Assembly: GCA_029239935.1 (NCBI GenBank)
Contig: JARBTY010000057.1
Location: 1-14,278, forward strand
Source: Clostridia bacterium
GTDB lineage: Bacteria > Bacillota_A > Clostridia > Lachnospirales > Cellulosilyticaceae
Reading direction: 5' to 3'
Length of the DNA: 14,278 nucleotides
Each line of letters begins with the position of its first letter. The first letter of the stretch is position 1. The translations under genes and the position numbers were made by a program. Below are positions 1 to 8,602 of this stretch, piece after piece. The notes under the pieces are model-generated. The model ran no database searches and was not told where the DNA came from. It was given only the letters and a program-made list of their open reading frames with translations.

Positions 1-606
1 CCACAGATGAGTTATAACGAAGTCTTTCAGATGGCCGACAGCGGCGCAAAGGTGATTCATCCACGAGCTGTTGAATATGCTATGAATGGTAATATCCCAC
101 TGGTTATAAAAAATACTTTTACAGATGAACCAGGTACTTATATTATTCAAAAACAAAAGCAAATGTCAGATAAATCCTCTAACCATATTATTACAAGTAT
201 CGCTCATAAAAACGACCGAGTGCAATTTACGATACAAAATCATGGGGAATGTGATAAAAACTTATTAGATGATATTGCTAAAGAAAATATCAGCATTGAT
301 CTTATCAACATTTTTCCGTATTATAAAGTATTTACTATTGATAAGGCTTACCAATCCCAGTTAGAACAGTTGCTTAGACTTAATCAGCATGCTTATAGTT
401 TAATTGGTAATTGTTCTAAGGTGACGGTTATTGGGGAGAGGATGACAGGGGTGCCAGGTGTAATGGCCAGAATAGTCAAAGCTTGCCAGCAAGCTCATAT
501 TGAAATTCTTCAAACCGCAGATTCTTTGACAACTATTGCTTGTCTTATTAGAGAAACAGATGTTGCACAGGCTATTACACTACTTCATGAAGAGTTTAAT
601 CTCTAA
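1..606 (+). CDS. dapG: Aspartokinase, C-terminal part (dapG type), 5' end outside the window
   Basis: Aspartokinase phosphorylates L-aspartate in the first step of the lysine/diaminopimelate, threonine and methionine pathway. The reading frame is open from base 1 (CCA CAG ATG), so the ATG at 7 is internal and the kinase domain lies mostly upstream of the window. The visible 201 residues begin with the end of the catalytic domain (GAKVIHPRAVE, about residues 15-25, then the FTDEPGT stretch near 40). Two regulatory ACT domains follow, at about 60-125 and 137-199, the second carrying the typical QTADSLTTI motif. Call as the DapG (diaminopimelate-sensitive) form rests on its position before tepA-ylzJ-ftsK, as in B. 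subtilis; the fragment alone does not fix which effector is bound. The stop TAA is at 604-606. The 115 bases to the next gene hold T-rich sequence and no convincing terminator or promoter. Confidence 0.9.
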   Translation, partial: PQMSYNEVFQMADSGAKVIHPRAVEYAMNGNIPLVIKNTFTDEPGTYIIQKQKQMSDKSSNHIITSIAHKNDRVQFTIQNHGECDKNLLDDIAKENISIDLINIFPYYKVFTIDKAYQSQLEQLLRLNQHAYSLIGNCSKVTVIGERMTGVPGVMARIVKACQQAHIEILQTADSLTTIACLIRETDVAQAITLLHEEFNL

Positions 607-721
607 TTTTTTTATATGAATTTTTTAGTGTTTATTTGAAACCTTTTTCCTTCATAAATGAGGTATGAATATGTGTTTTTTTTTGCATACTAACATAAAC
701 AACTTATGGAAGGAAATGATT

Positions 722-1480
722 ATGCCTAAGAAAAAAGAATCCTTAAATAAAAAAGATGCTTCAAGCAAAAAAGAAAATAAACATGAAGAAACCCAGGAAG
801 AAGTGACTTCGAGCGACACTGCCGAAAACATCAAGGAGTTTGGACAGCTGCCACCGAGTCCAAGCGAGACAGAAAGTCCCATTCATTGTCTGACCATTAT
901 AGGCCAAGTGGAGGGGCACGTCAGTCTTCCACCACAAAATAAAACAACCAAATACGAACATATTATTCCACAAATTGTAGGGCTTTGTGATAATCCTAAA
1001 ATAAAGGGAATCCTTGTGATTCTTAATACTGTTGGCGGAGATGTAGAGGCGGGGCTTGCGGTTGCTGAGCTTATTGCCTCCATTAATAAACCCGTGGTCT
1101 CATTAGTATTAGGCGGAGCCCATTCAATTGGTGTGCCTATTGCGGTCTCAAGCAACTATTCTTTTATTACTCCTACAGCCACTATGACTATTCATCCAGT
1201 AAGAATGAACGGTACAATCATAGGGGTACAACAAACTTTTGAATTTTTTGATCAAATGCAAGAAAGAATTGTAGCTTTTGTCTCTAAAAATTCTCATATA
1301 TCGGAAGCACGCTTTAGGGAGTTAATGTTAGATGTAGGTAAGCTTGCCAGAGATGTCGGCAGTATATTGGTTGGAAAAGAAGCTGTTGAAGAGAAGATTA
1401 TAGATGAGGTGGGGGGATTAAGCCAGGCCATGGATAAACTACATGAACTTATTGAGCTTAAAGAAGGTGATCAGACATGA
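722..1480 (+). CDS. tepA: ClpP-like serine protease, TepA family (translocation-enhancing protein)
   Basis: Protein of 252 residues in the ClpP/crotonase fold group. Residues 1-50 are a Lys/Glu/Ser-rich, probably disordered tail; the ClpP-like core runs from about 54 to 245. Candidate catalytic residues are Ser135 (in GGAHSIGVP), His158 (in MTIHPVR) and Asp211 (in LARDVGS), in the order seen in ClpP, and the GGDVEAG stretch near 105-111 matches the substrate-strand region. TepA of B. subtilis has been linked to protein secretion and degradation of signal peptides or spore proteins; that role is family knowledge and not visible here. I chose ATG 722 because GGAAGG at 708-713 lies 8 bases upstream. 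An in-frame ATG at 665 would add 19 residues but has no ribosome binding site, and the ATG at 716 is too close to the Shine-Dalgarno. It overlaps ylzJ by 4 bases, suggesting translational coupling. Confidence 0.9.
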   Translation: MPKKKESLNKKDASSKKENKHEETQEEVTSSDTAENIKEFGQLPPSPSETESPIHCLTIIGQVEGHVSLPPQNKTTKYEHIIPQIVGLCDNPKIKGILVILNTVGGDVEAGLAVAELIASINKPVVSLVLGGAHSIGVPIAVSSNYSFITPTATMTIHPVRMNGTIIGVQQTFEFFDQMQERIVAFVSKNSHISEARFRELMLDVGKLARDVGSILVGKEAVEEKIIDEVGGLSQAMDKLHELIELKEGDQT

Positions 1481-1692
1481 TGTATTATTCAGTAGCGCCT
1501 ATTTATGGCTTAGAAGAACCTATAGATTATGTAGAACTTGATTATAGTGGATGTTCTGTGTTAGCATGTAAGACGGGTGAAGGATATATTTTAGAAAGAA
1601 TTTATTCAACTGATCCTAAAGATTATTTAAGAGAAGATTTAAAACCGGGTAAATTACTGGAAAATAATCTTATCAAACAAATTATAAAATGA
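1477..1692 (+). CDS. ylzJ: YlzJ-like small protein
   Basis: Small protein of 71 residues of unknown function. The family is recognised by the pattern STDPKDYL...KPG in the C-terminal half (residues about 44-58) and by an N-terminal [11 protein letters not shown] segment, and by its place between tepA and ftsK/spoIIIE, the same order as in B. subtilis. The start overlaps the tepA stop (ATGA, 1477-1480), with GAAGGTGA at 1463-1470 as the probable ribosome binding site; a second ATG at 1480 would remove one residue only. There is no signal peptide or membrane segment, and the protein is mildly acidic. Its conserved pairing with TepA suggests a shared job, but no activity can be assigned from the sequence. 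Confidence 0.85.
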   Translation: MMYYSVAPIYGLEEPIDYVELDYSGCSVLACKTGEGYILERIYSTDPKDYLREDLKPGKLLENNLIKQIIK

Positions 1693-1698
1693 TATAAT
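1670..1698 (+). promoter_or_regulatory. Candidate sigma-A promoter for ftsK inside the 3' end of ylzJ
   Basis: TTATCA at 1670-1675 (4 of 6 matches to TTGACA) and a perfect TATAAT at 1693-1698 are separated by 17 bases. Transcription would start near 1705, inside the left arm of the following hairpin, so transcripts from this promoter could not form the full hairpin and would escape it. In an AT-rich genome TATAAT occurs often by chance, so this is a candidate only. Confidence 0.4.
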
Positions 1699-1735
1699 AA
1701 TAGATGTATGCATAAGTATACGTCTATTATATTTT
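1697..1735 (+). terminator. Hairpin with T tract after ylzJ (terminator or attenuator)
   Basis: Bases 1697-1711 pair with 1716-1730 (15 pairs, including two G-T pairs) around the 4-base loop ATAA, followed by TTTT at 1732-1735. The stem is AT-rich, so termination may be partial. It would separate the tepA-ylzJ transcript from ftsK and the genes after it. Confidence 0.55.
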
Positions 1736-1775
1736 CTAGTTTTACAACGTCGATATATAAAGGGGTAATTTACAG

Positions 1776-4034
1776 ATGAATAAAAAGACAAAAAAAAGTA
1801 AACCATCCTCCACTAAGACACCTGCCAAAAAGATTTTACCTTCTCCTGTATCAAAAGAAATCATAGGTATATGCATGATAGGACTAAGCTTATTAGTACT
1901 TGTAGGCCTATTTACAGAAAAATCTGGGTTGATAGGACAGGGGATGCGCTATATCTTTGTGGGTGCATTGGGTATTGGAGGATATGCTTTGCCCCTAGCA
2001 GCCGGGGGCCTAGGAATATTCTATATACAAGGCAACTCTCAAAAAGCCTTCAAATTGATGGGCAACATAAGTGCACTTGTTGCATTATTAATGACCTTAT
2101 TTCATGTCATTTCCTTTGGTGAAGACACCTCTATAGCACTTTTGAGTATGGCATATATTAACCTTGGGTCTTGGCTTAATGGTGGACTTATAGGTGCAAG
2201 TATTGCTTATTTGCTTTTAAAATTAATAGGTCTTTATGGTACTTATATTTTTTTGTTTTTTTTGTTAGGTGTATGGCTATTGATGACGACACATTTTCCA
2301 GTATTTTCATGGCTTAATGAAAAAATATTTGATTATATTAAACTGAAAAGAGCTGAGTATCAGTCCAAAAAGCAACTTCTACGTAAAACCAAGGGTGCTA
2401 AAGCCACTAGGGGTCAATCTGAACCTAAACCTACTAGCGAACCTAAACCGATATCTCAATCTGAAAGAATGGTACAAGTCCCGGTTTATGATTCTAAGCA
2501 ATACGCTGAAACAGCTGAGATAGCTGCTACAAGCGAAGAACTCTTGTATGCTGATGCTGAACAAAACAACAGGGAATGTATCAGTCCAGTCATCGTAACA
2601 GATGAAGATTTAGAGAAGGTGCAGGTATCTTCTGTTTCTGAGTTATTTAAAGAATACACCTATCCATCTGTTGACTTATTAAATAAAGGGCAGGTTGTAT
2701 CTCATAAAGATGCTTCAATAAAATCTTTGAGCAATGCCAAAAAGTTAGAAGAAACGTTAGCAAGTTTTGGTGTTGAGGCAAAAGTACTTCAAATACATAG
2801 AGGACCATCCGTAACACGATACGAACTTCAGCCTAAACAAGGCGTGAAAGTCAGTAAAATTGTTAATTTGGCTGATGATATTGCACTTAATCTAGCGGCT
2901 CCCAATATTAGAATAGAAGCACCTATCCCTGGGAAAGCGGCTGTAGGAATAGAAATTGCCAATGATACCAGTGAAATGGTTTATTTAAGAGATGTCATTG
3001 ATTCAGACCGTTTCTTAGCTTTTCCATCCCGCTTAGCATTTGCATTAGGTAAAGATATTACAGGTAAACCGATTATAGCCGATATTGCTAAGATGCCTCA
3101 TGTCCTCATAGCTGGGGCAACTGGCTCCGGTAAAAGCGTATGTATTAACACACTTATTGCAAGTATTCTTTATAAAGCAAAACCTCATGAAGTAAAACTG
3201 ATTATGATAGATCCTAAAGTGGTGGAACTTAATGTTTATAATGGTATCCCTCATCTGCTTATTCCAGTAGTGACTGATCCTAAGAAAGCTGCCGGAGCTC
3301 TTTGGTGGGCTGTTAACGAAATGACTAAAAGGTATAACCAGTTTGCTGAAAATAATGTAAGAGATATGAAAGGCTACAATGATAAAATGACAGATGAAGC
3401 TTCTCGGCTTCCGCAGATTGTCATTATCATTGATGAATTAGCAGATTTGATGATGACAGCTGCTAAAGAAGTTGAAGATGCCATATGCCGTCTGGCTCAA
3501 ATGGCCAGAGCTGCAGGTATCCATTTAGTCATTGCAACTCAAAGGCCTTCTGTAGACGTTATAACAGGTGTTATTAAGGCCAATATTCCCTCCCGATTAG
3601 CTTTTGCTGTATCCTCAGGTATTGATTCAAGAACCATATTGGACACTAATGGTGCTGAGAAGTTATTAGGTAAAGGAGACATGTTGTTTTCGCCTATCGG
3701 AGAATCTAAACCTATACGTATTCAAGGGGCTTTTATATCTGATAAAGAAGTCGAAAGTATTGTGGCTGCTATTAAAACAGAAGAGGTTACTTATGAAGAA
3801 TCCGTTTTACAAACCCTAGAAAACTCTTCAGTACAAATAGAAACAGAAGGTGAGGAAGATGAACTTGTAGAAAAAGCTATCGCTTTTTCTGTTGATAAAG
3901 AAAAACTTTCTATCTCAATGCTTCAAAGATATTTTAGAATAGGCTTTAATAGAGCAGCACGGCTTATGGATACCCTTGAAAGCAGGGGAGTTGTAGGTCC
4001 TGATGAAGGCAGTAAGCCAAGAAAAGTTTTATAA
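1776..4034 (+). CDS. ftsK: DNA translocase FtsK/SpoIIIE
   Basis: Membrane-anchored hexameric motor of 752 residues that pumps chromosomal DNA through the division or sporulation septum using ATP. The N-terminal part has hydrophobic segments at about 29-45, 57-82, 98-115, 120-148 and 152-171, which fits the usual four membrane passes plus a re-entrant or extra segment. A charged linker (about 185-300, with a short EPKP repeat near 216-224) follows. The motor domain has Walker A GATGSGKS at 447-454, Walker [10 protein letters not shown] at 550-558 and the [12 protein letters not shown] motif at 587-598. The C-terminal gamma winged helix (about 695-752, [12 protein letters not shown]) is the module that reads chromosome polarity sequences. 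The ribosome binding site is AGGGG at 1761-1765. Whether it serves in vegetative division, sporulation or both cannot be told apart here; the position after ylzJ is that of spoIIIE. Confidence 0.97.
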   Translation: MNKKTKKSKPSSTKTPAKKILPSPVSKEIIGICMIGLSLLVLVGLFTEKSGLIGQGMRYIFVGALGIGGYALPLAAGGLGIFYIQGNSQKAFKLMGNISALVALLMTLFHVISFGEDTSIALLSMAYINLGSWLNGGLIGASIAYLLLKLIGLYGTYIFLFFLLGVWLLMTTHFPVFSWLNEKIFDYIKLKRAEYQSKKQLLRKTKGAKATRGQSEPKPTSEPKPISQSERMVQVPVYDSKQYAETAEIAATSEELLYADAEQNNRECISPVIVTDEDLEKVQVSSVSELFKEYTYPSVDLLNKGQVVSHKDASIKSLSNAKKLEETLASFGVEAKVLQIHRGPSVTRYELQPKQGVKVSKIVNLADDIALNLAAPNIRIEAPIPGKAAVGIEIANDTSEMVYLRDVIDSDRFLAFPSRLAFALGKDITGKPIIADIAKMPHVLIAGATGSGKSVCINTLIASILYKAKPHEVKLIMIDPKVVELNVYNGIPHLLIPVVTDPKKAAGALWWAVNEMTKRYNQFAENNVRDMKGYNDKMTDEASRLPQIVIIIDELADLMMTAAKEVEDAICRLAQMARAAGIHLVIATQRPSVDVITGVIKANIPSRLAFAVSSGIDSRTILDTNGAEKLLGKGDMLFSPIGESKPIRIQGAFISDKEVESIVAAIKTEEVTYEESVLQTLENSSVQIETEGEEDELVEKAIAFSVDKEKLSISMLQRYFRIGFNRAARLMDTLESRGVVGPDEGSKPRKVL

Positions 4035-4062
4035 AATACATTAATTAAGGAGAGACACATCC

Positions 4063-5733
4063 ATGAAAACTGATATCCAGATTGCTCAAGAGGCAACTCT
4101 TAAACCTATTACAGAAGTAGCCAGCTTATTAGATATTGACAGTGATACATTAGAACAATATGGTAAGTATAAAGCCAAACTTTCTTATGATTTACTGGAG
4201 ACATTAAAAGAAAAGAAAAAGGGCAAACTTGTCCTAGTCACTGCAACCAATCCTACCCCAGCTGGGGAAGGTAAAACGACCATAACAGTAGGGCTTGGAC
4301 AGGCCCTATGTCAAATAGGTCAAAAAGCTATTATTGCTTTAAGAGAACCTTCTCTTGGCCCATGTATGGGAATTAAAGGGGGTGCTGCTGGGGGCGGGTA
4401 TGCTCAAGTTGTGCCAATGGAAGATATTAATCTGCACTTTACAGGAGATATTCATGCGATTGGGGCTGCCAACAATCTATTGGCCTCTATGATTGATAAC
4501 CATATTCATCATGGAAACAGTCTGAGGATTGATTTAAGAACGATTACATGGAAAAGATGTGTAGACCTTAACGACAGAGCCTTAAGGGATATTGTAGTAG
4601 GTCTCGGTGGGCCTATTAATGGGATGCCAAGACAAGATGGGTTCATGATTACTGTTGCTTCAGAAATTATGGCGATTTTGTGTCTAGCAAATGATATTGT
4701 AGATTTAAAAGAAAAGATAGCTGGTATTATTATTGGGTATAATGATGCCGGAGAGCCTGTTACTGCAAGGGATTTAAACGCTCATGGGGCTATGACTGCA
4801 CTTCTAAAAGATGCTATCAAGCCGAATCTTGTCCAGACTTTAGAAAATACACCCGTTATCATGCACGGAGGACCTTTTGCAAATATTGCTCATGGGTGCA
4901 ACAGCATTATTGCTACTAAATTAGCCCTAAAGTTAGGAGACATCGTAGTCACAGAGGCGGGATTTGGTGCAGACTTAGGAGCAGAAAAATTCTTAGATAT
5001 TAAATGCCGAAAAGCTGGTCTCTCTCCTGATGCGGTAGTACTTGTAACAACAATCAGAGCCCTTAAGTATAATGGTGGCGTACTTAAGGAAGACTTAAAA
5101 CAAGAAAATATTGAAGCTTTAAAACAAGGTTTTACTAACCTAGAGAAGCATATAGAAAACCTTCAAAAATACGGGGTACCTGTTATTGTTACACTTAATG
5201 CATTCGTTACAGATACTGATGAAGAAATGGCTTTCGTTAAAGGTGCCTGTGAGGAAAAAGGCTGTGATTTTGCTGCTGCTCATGTATGGGAAAAAGGCGG
5301 GGCTGGCGGAGTGGACCTTGCTCATAAGCTGATAGATGTATTAGAACATAAAACCAGTGATTTTAAGCTACTCTATAAAGATGAGTTGTCTATTGAAGAT
5401 AAGATTACTACCATAGCTAAAGAGATTTATGGTGCTAAAGAAGTGGCCATAGAGCCTAAAGCCCAAAAAGAAATAGATAGAATAACGAAACTTGGTTTTG
5501 CTCATTTACCGGTATGCATGGCAAAAAATCAATATTCCTTTTCAGATGATCCAAAAGCTTTAGGTAGGCCTGAAGGCTTTACAACAACGATACGAGAAAT
5601 TAGACTATCCGCAGGGGCAGGGTTTGTGGTTGCGATTACAGGTAATGTCATGACGATGCCCGGTCTTCCTAAAAAACCAGCAGCAGAGCTTATAGATGTG
5701 GATAAAGACGGTATTGTTCACGGTTTATTTTAA
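4063..5733 (+). CDS. fhs: Formate--tetrahydrofolate ligase
   Basis: Enzyme of 556 residues, the normal full length, which joins formate to tetrahydrofolate using ATP to give 10-formyl-THF. This is the entry of formate into one-carbon metabolism, for purines and formyl-Met, and in acetogens the methyl branch of the Wood-Ljungdahl pathway. Seen in the sequence: the ATP-binding loop TPAGEGKTT at about 65-73, the [18 protein letters not shown] region at 95-112, and the HFTGDIHAI segment at 125-133, all characteristic of the family. AAGGAG at 4047-4052 lies 10 bases before the ATG. The gene sits 28 bases after ftsK and 22 before folD, which encodes the next two steps, so both are likely co-transcribed. 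An acetogenic lifestyle cannot be concluded, since many fermentative clostridia carry fhs. Confidence 0.97.
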   Translation: MKTDIQIAQEATLKPITEVASLLDIDSDTLEQYGKYKAKLSYDLLETLKEKKKGKLVLVTATNPTPAGEGKTTITVGLGQALCQIGQKAIIALREPSLGPCMGIKGGAAGGGYAQVVPMEDINLHFTGDIHAIGAANNLLASMIDNHIHHGNSLRIDLRTITWKRCVDLNDRALRDIVVGLGGPINGMPRQDGFMITVASEIMAILCLANDIVDLKEKIAGIIIGYNDAGEPVTARDLNAHGAMTALLKDAIKPNLVQTLENTPVIMHGGPFANIAHGCNSIIATKLALKLGDIVVTEAGFGADLGAEKFLDIKCRKAGLSPDAVVLVTTIRALKYNGGVLKEDLKQENIEALKQGFTNLEKHIENLQKYGVPVIVTLNAFVTDTDEEMAFVKGACEEKGCDFAAAHVWEKGGAGGVDLAHKLIDVLEHKTSDFKLLYKDELSIEDKITTIAKEIYGAKEVAIEPKAQKEIDRITKLGFAHLPVCMAKNQYSFSDDPKALGRPEGFTTTIREIRLSAGAGFVVAITGNVMTMPGLPKKPAAELIDVDKDGIVHGLF

Positions 5734-5755
5734 TGATTAAGAAGGGGGATTTAAA

Positions 5756-6616
5756 ATGCGTGCAGAACTTATAGATGGTAAATTAATAGCGGCTTCTATC
5801 AAAGATGAATTAAAAGAAAAAGTGATAGACTTAATGGCTAAAGGGATTACCCCAGGTCTAGCGGTTATCCTTGTCGGAGATAATCCAGCTTCACAAGTCT
5901 ATGTCAATAATAAGAAAAAGGCCTGCGAATATATAGGTATTAAATCGTTTGCCTATGAACTGCCGGCAGAAACCAAAGAAGCAGAGCTTTTAGAACTTAT
6001 AGAAACCTTAAATAACGATAGGACAATTCATGGGATTTTAGTACAGCTTCCACTGCCCAAACATATGGATGAACAAAAAATTATTTTAAAGATAGATCCA
6101 GCTAAGGATGTTGATGGATTTCATCCCCAAAATGTTGGTGCCCTGAGCATTGGTCTTGAGGGTTTTGTATCTTGTACACCAGCAGGTGTTATACAATTAT
6201 TAAAAAGAAGTCATATTGATATAGCAGGTAAACATTGTGTGGTAGTGGGCCGCAGCAATATCGTCGGCAAACCTGTCAGCATGCTCCTCCTAAGAGAACA
6301 TGCGACAGTTACTATCTGTCATTCAAGGACAAAAGACTTAGAGGCTGTACTTAAACAGGCAGATATCATTGTAGCAGCAGTGGGTATTCCAAAATTTATT
6401 TGCAATACAATGTTAAAAGAGGATGCTGTTGTAATAGATGTAGGTATAAACAGGGACGAAACAGGAAAGTTATGCGGAGATGTGGATTTTGAATCTTGCG
6501 CTCTTAAAGCAAGTTATATAACGCCTGTCCCCGGCGGAGTGGGACCAATGACAATTGCTATGCTCATGTATAACTGTGTGCTGGCAGCTACAAATCAAGG
6601 AGGAATCATATATTGA
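5756..6616 (+). CDS. folD: Bifunctional methylene-THF dehydrogenase / methenyl-THF cyclohydrolase
   Basis: Enzyme of 286 residues that interconverts 10-formyl-, 5,10-methenyl- and 5,10-methylene-tetrahydrofolate, using NAD(P), directly after the Fhs reaction. Tyr49 and Lys53 in the YVNNK segment are the usual substrate-site residues of the family. ILVQLPLP at 94-101 and DVDGFHP at 118-124 form the folate pocket; GRSNIVGKP at 165-173 is the dinucleotide-binding loop; TPVPGGVGPMT near the C-terminus closes the active site. The common PCTP motif appears as SCTP (139-142), a mild change. AGGGGG at 5743-5748 precedes the ATG by 7 bases. The stop TGA (6614-6616) overlaps the TTG start of rimO. Confidence 0.96.
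   Translation: MRAELIDGKLIAASIKDELKEKVIDLMAKGITPGLAVILVGDNPASQVYVNNKKKACEYIGIKSFAYELPAETKEAELLELIETLNNDRTIHGILVQLPLPKHMDEQKIILKIDPAKDVDGFHPQNVGALSIGLEGFVSCTPAGVIQLLKRSHIDIAGKHCVVVGRSNIVGKPVSMLLLREHATVTICHSRTKDLEAVLKQADIIVAAVGIPKFICNTMLKEDAVVIDVGINRDETGKLCGDVDFESCALKASYITPVPGGVGPMTIAMLMYNCVLAATNQGGIIY
6597..6603 (+). promoter_or_regulatory. Ribosome binding site that fixes the TTG start of rimO
   Basis: AAGGAGG at 6597-6603, within the last codons of folD, lies 9 bases before TTG 6613. No ATG or GTG in the same frame lies close by, and the conserved RimO N-terminus (VSLGCDKN) starts within a few codons, so TTG is the probable start. Confidence 0.85.
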
Positions 6617-7959
6617 GTTATTTAGTTGCGTTTGTATCACTTGGGTGTGATAAGAATTTGGTAGACAGCGAGAATATGCTAGGCATTCTTCATCAAGGTG
6701 GATATACCTTGACTGGGGATGAAGCTTTAGCAGATGTCTTAGTTGTAAATACCTGCTGTTTTATTGAAGATGCTAAAAAAGAAAGTATCGAAAATATTCT
6801 GGAGGTTGCAAAGTATAAAGAAGAAGGGAACTGTAAAGCGCTTATCGTAACAGGCTGTATGGCGGAACGTTATAAACAGGAAATATTAGATGAAATTCCT
6901 GAAGTAGACGCTTTAGTTGGTACCACTTCATACGATAAAATCGTAGAAGTAGCTGACAATATCTTAAATGGAAAAGGCATTAGAACGCAGCACTTTGAGA
7001 CCATTGATAAAGAAATAATGGAAGACATGCCTAGGATTTTAACGACTGCAGGCTATTTTGCCTATGTTAAAATTGCTGAAGGATGTGACAATCACTGTAC
7101 CTATTGTATTATTCCTAAACTAAGAGGTAAATATAGAAGCCGCAGTATAGAAAGTATAAAAAAAGAGGTTCAAGGTTTAGCAAAGGATGGGGTATCAGAA
7201 ATTATTCTTGTTGCCCAAGATACCACTAGATATGGCTCTGATCTTTCAGATGCCTCTCTCGCTTTACTTATTAGAGAGTTGTCTCATATACAAGGTATTG
7301 AATGGATTAGAATATTGTATTGCTATCCAGAAGGTATTACCGATGAACTCATACAAGAAATCAAAACAAATCCTAAAGTATGTAAATACTTAGATATGCC
7401 TATACAGCATGCATCGAATGCTGTTCTAAAACGTATGGCGCGAAAAAGTTCTCTTGAATATCTCAAAGAACTTTTAACTAAGCTTCGAAAAGAAATCCCA
7501 GAAATTGCAATTAGGACAACTCTGATTGTAGGTTTCCCAGGTGAGACCCCAGAGGATTTTGATATTCTTTGTGATTTTGTGCAGGAAATACAGTTTGATA
7601 GATTAGGCGTGTTTACTTATTCACAAGAGGAGGACACACCAGCTGCTGCTTTTGAAAATCAAATTGATGAAACAGTTAAGCAAAAAAGAAAAGAAGTACT
7701 AATGGATCTTCAGCACAGTATCTCAGAAAAGCTTACCCGTAAAAAAATTGGGAAAACGATGGAAGTTGTTATTGAAGGCAGATTAACAGAAGAAAATGTT
7801 TACATTGGCCGTACGTATCAGGATGCACCAGACATCGATGGACAAGTTTTTATTGATTACGATGGGCAGCTCTTATCGGGAGATCTTGTAAACGTTCATA
7901 TCATTGATGCCAATGACTATGACTTGATTGGAGAGATTGTAGATGAATATAGCGAATAA
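6613..7959 (+). CDS. rimO: Ribosomal protein S12 methylthiotransferase RimO
   Basis: Radical SAM enzyme of 448 residues that methylthiolates an aspartate of ribosomal protein uS12. The N-terminal UPF0004 domain has the three cysteines for the auxiliary iron-sulfur cluster at Cys12, Cys48 and Cys82. The radical SAM cluster is CxxxCxxC at Cys158, Cys162 and Cys165 (EGCDNHCTYC), and a TRAM-type domain occupies about 380-446. The N-terminal signature SLGCDKNLVDSE distinguishes RimO from the tRNA-modifying MiaB, which has a TYGC-type start. Translation begins at TTG 6613, overlapping the folD stop by 4 bases (TTGA), so its translation is probably coupled to folD. The 3' end overlaps pgsA by 17 bases. 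rimO next to pgsA is a common Firmicute arrangement. Confidence 0.96.
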   Translation: MSYLVAFVSLGCDKNLVDSENMLGILHQGGYTLTGDEALADVLVVNTCCFIEDAKKESIENILEVAKYKEEGNCKALIVTGCMAERYKQEILDEIPEVDALVGTTSYDKIVEVADNILNGKGIRTQHFETIDKEIMEDMPRILTTAGYFAYVKIAEGCDNHCTYCIIPKLRGKYRSRSIESIKKEVQGLAKDGVSEIILVAQDTTRYGSDLSDASLALLIRELSHIQGIEWIRILYCYPEGITDELIQEIKTNPKVCKYLDMPIQHASNAVLKRMARKSSLEYLKELLTKLRKEIPEIAIRTTLIVGFPGETPEDFDILCDFVQEIQFDRLGVFTYSQEEDTPAAAFENQIDETVKQKRKEVLMDLQHSISEKLTRKKIGKTMEVVIEGRLTEENVYIGRTYQDAPDIDGQVFIDYDGQLLSGDLVNVHIIDANDYDLIGEIVDEYSE

Positions 7960-8503
7960 ATTAACGCTGCTTAGAATCATTTTAGTCTTTGTCTTTATGG
8001 GAGTTATCTGGGCGCCTATTTTCCCACTAGAACTCTCACTTTGGATAGCATTAGCTCTGTTCATTGTAGCAAGTTTTACGGATTTTTTAGATGGCTATCT
8101 AGCAAGAAAACTAGATTTAGTAACTAATTTAGGTAAATTTATGGATCCGTTAGCTGATAAAATGTTGGTTGCTGCCGCTATGATTGCTATAGTGGACAAA
8201 GGGCCTTTGCTTCCAGCAGGATTATTACCTGCTTGGATTGTAGTGCTTATTTTACTTAGGGAATTTATGGTGTCAGGTATTCGTTTGGTTGCTGCTGCTG
8301 AAAACAAGGTCATAGCTGCCAATTATTTAGGAAAAGTAAAAACAGTACTGCAAATGTTGATGATTATTGTCTATTTAATACCTATTGATTCTGCGGTCAT
8401 TAGACTCTCAAGTATTTCATTAGCCTACTTGGCACTTTTGTTGACGGTTATTTCTGGAGTTGAGTATGTATGGCAAAATAGACATATCTTAAAAAATGCT
8501 TAA
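7943..8503 (+). CDS. pgsA: CDP-diacylglycerol--glycerol-3-phosphate 3-phosphatidyltransferase
   Basis: Integral membrane enzyme of 186 residues making phosphatidylglycerol phosphate from CDP-diacylglycerol and glycerol-3-phosphate, the committed step to phosphatidylglycerol and cardiolipin. The CDP-alcohol phosphotransferase motif is complete: Asp50-Gly51, Ala54-Arg55, Gly64, Asp68 and Asp72 with exact family spacing. Hydrophobic segments lie at about 8-24, 32-46, 72-84, 97-116, 134-147 and 155-175. The start ATG 7943 lies within rimO; GGAGAG at 7930-7935 is 7 bases upstream. It is the last gene of the plus-strand run. The usual followers in many Firmicutes, cinA and recA, are absent; a terminator and a convergent gene follow. 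Confidence 0.95.
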   Translation: MNIANKLTLLRIILVFVFMGVIWAPIFPLELSLWIALALFIVASFTDFLDGYLARKLDLVTNLGKFMDPLADKMLVAAAMIAIVDKGPLLPAGLLPAWIVVLILLREFMVSGIRLVAAAENKVIAANYLGKVKTVLQMLMIIVYLIPIDSAVIRLSSISLAYLALLLTVISGVEYVWQNRHILKNA

Positions 8504-8509
8504 AGTAAC

Positions 8510-8529
8510 ATATCGTTTATACACGATAT
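8510..8529. repeat. Short inverted repeat just after pgsA
   Basis: ATATCGT at 8510-8516 and ACGATAT at 8523-8529 form a perfect 7-base inverted repeat with a 6-base spacer, 6 bases after the pgsA stop. It has no T tract directly behind it. It may form a small hairpin ahead of the main terminator or stabilise the mRNA end; no function can be assigned. Confidence 0.5.
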
Positions 8530-8548
8530 AGTATTGTTAAAAATAAAC

Positions 8549-8598
8549 GTGCACAAAAGCCCAAGAGCTCAAAACTCTTGCTTTTGTGCACCATTTTT
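8549..8598. terminator. Bidirectional terminator between convergent pgsA and the FAD oxidoreductase gene
   Basis: Bases 8549-8559 (GTGCACAAAAG) pair with 8581-8591. After a 2-base bulge (8560-8561), 8562-8567 pair with 8575-8580 around a 7-base loop. The plus strand continues with TTTTT at 8594-8598. On the minus strand, reading leftward, the stem is followed by GTTTATTTTT. This serves both convergent genes. Confidence 0.88.
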
Positions 8599-8602
8599 AT
8601 GA

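Noticed and set aside
663..690. GTATG...CATAC inverted repeat with a T run before tepA, considered as an attenuator or riboswitch
   Set aside because: The stem is only 5 base pairs with a large loop and no supporting structure.
665..721. In-frame ATG at 665 that would extend TepA by 19 residues
   Set aside because: There is no ribosome binding site before it, the added residues are unlike TepA family N-termini, and GGAAGG at 708-713 is placed correctly for ATG 722.
883..1155. Open frame on the minus strand inside tepA, and similar frames inside other genes
   Set aside because: They lie opposite or inside well-supported genes, have no ribosome binding sites, and their translations look like antisense low-complexity sequence.
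1741..1761. TTTACA followed by TATATA/TATAAA before ftsK as a promoter
   Set aside because: Spacing between the elements is about 7-9 bases instead of 16-18, and a start from this -10 would leave out the ribosome binding site.
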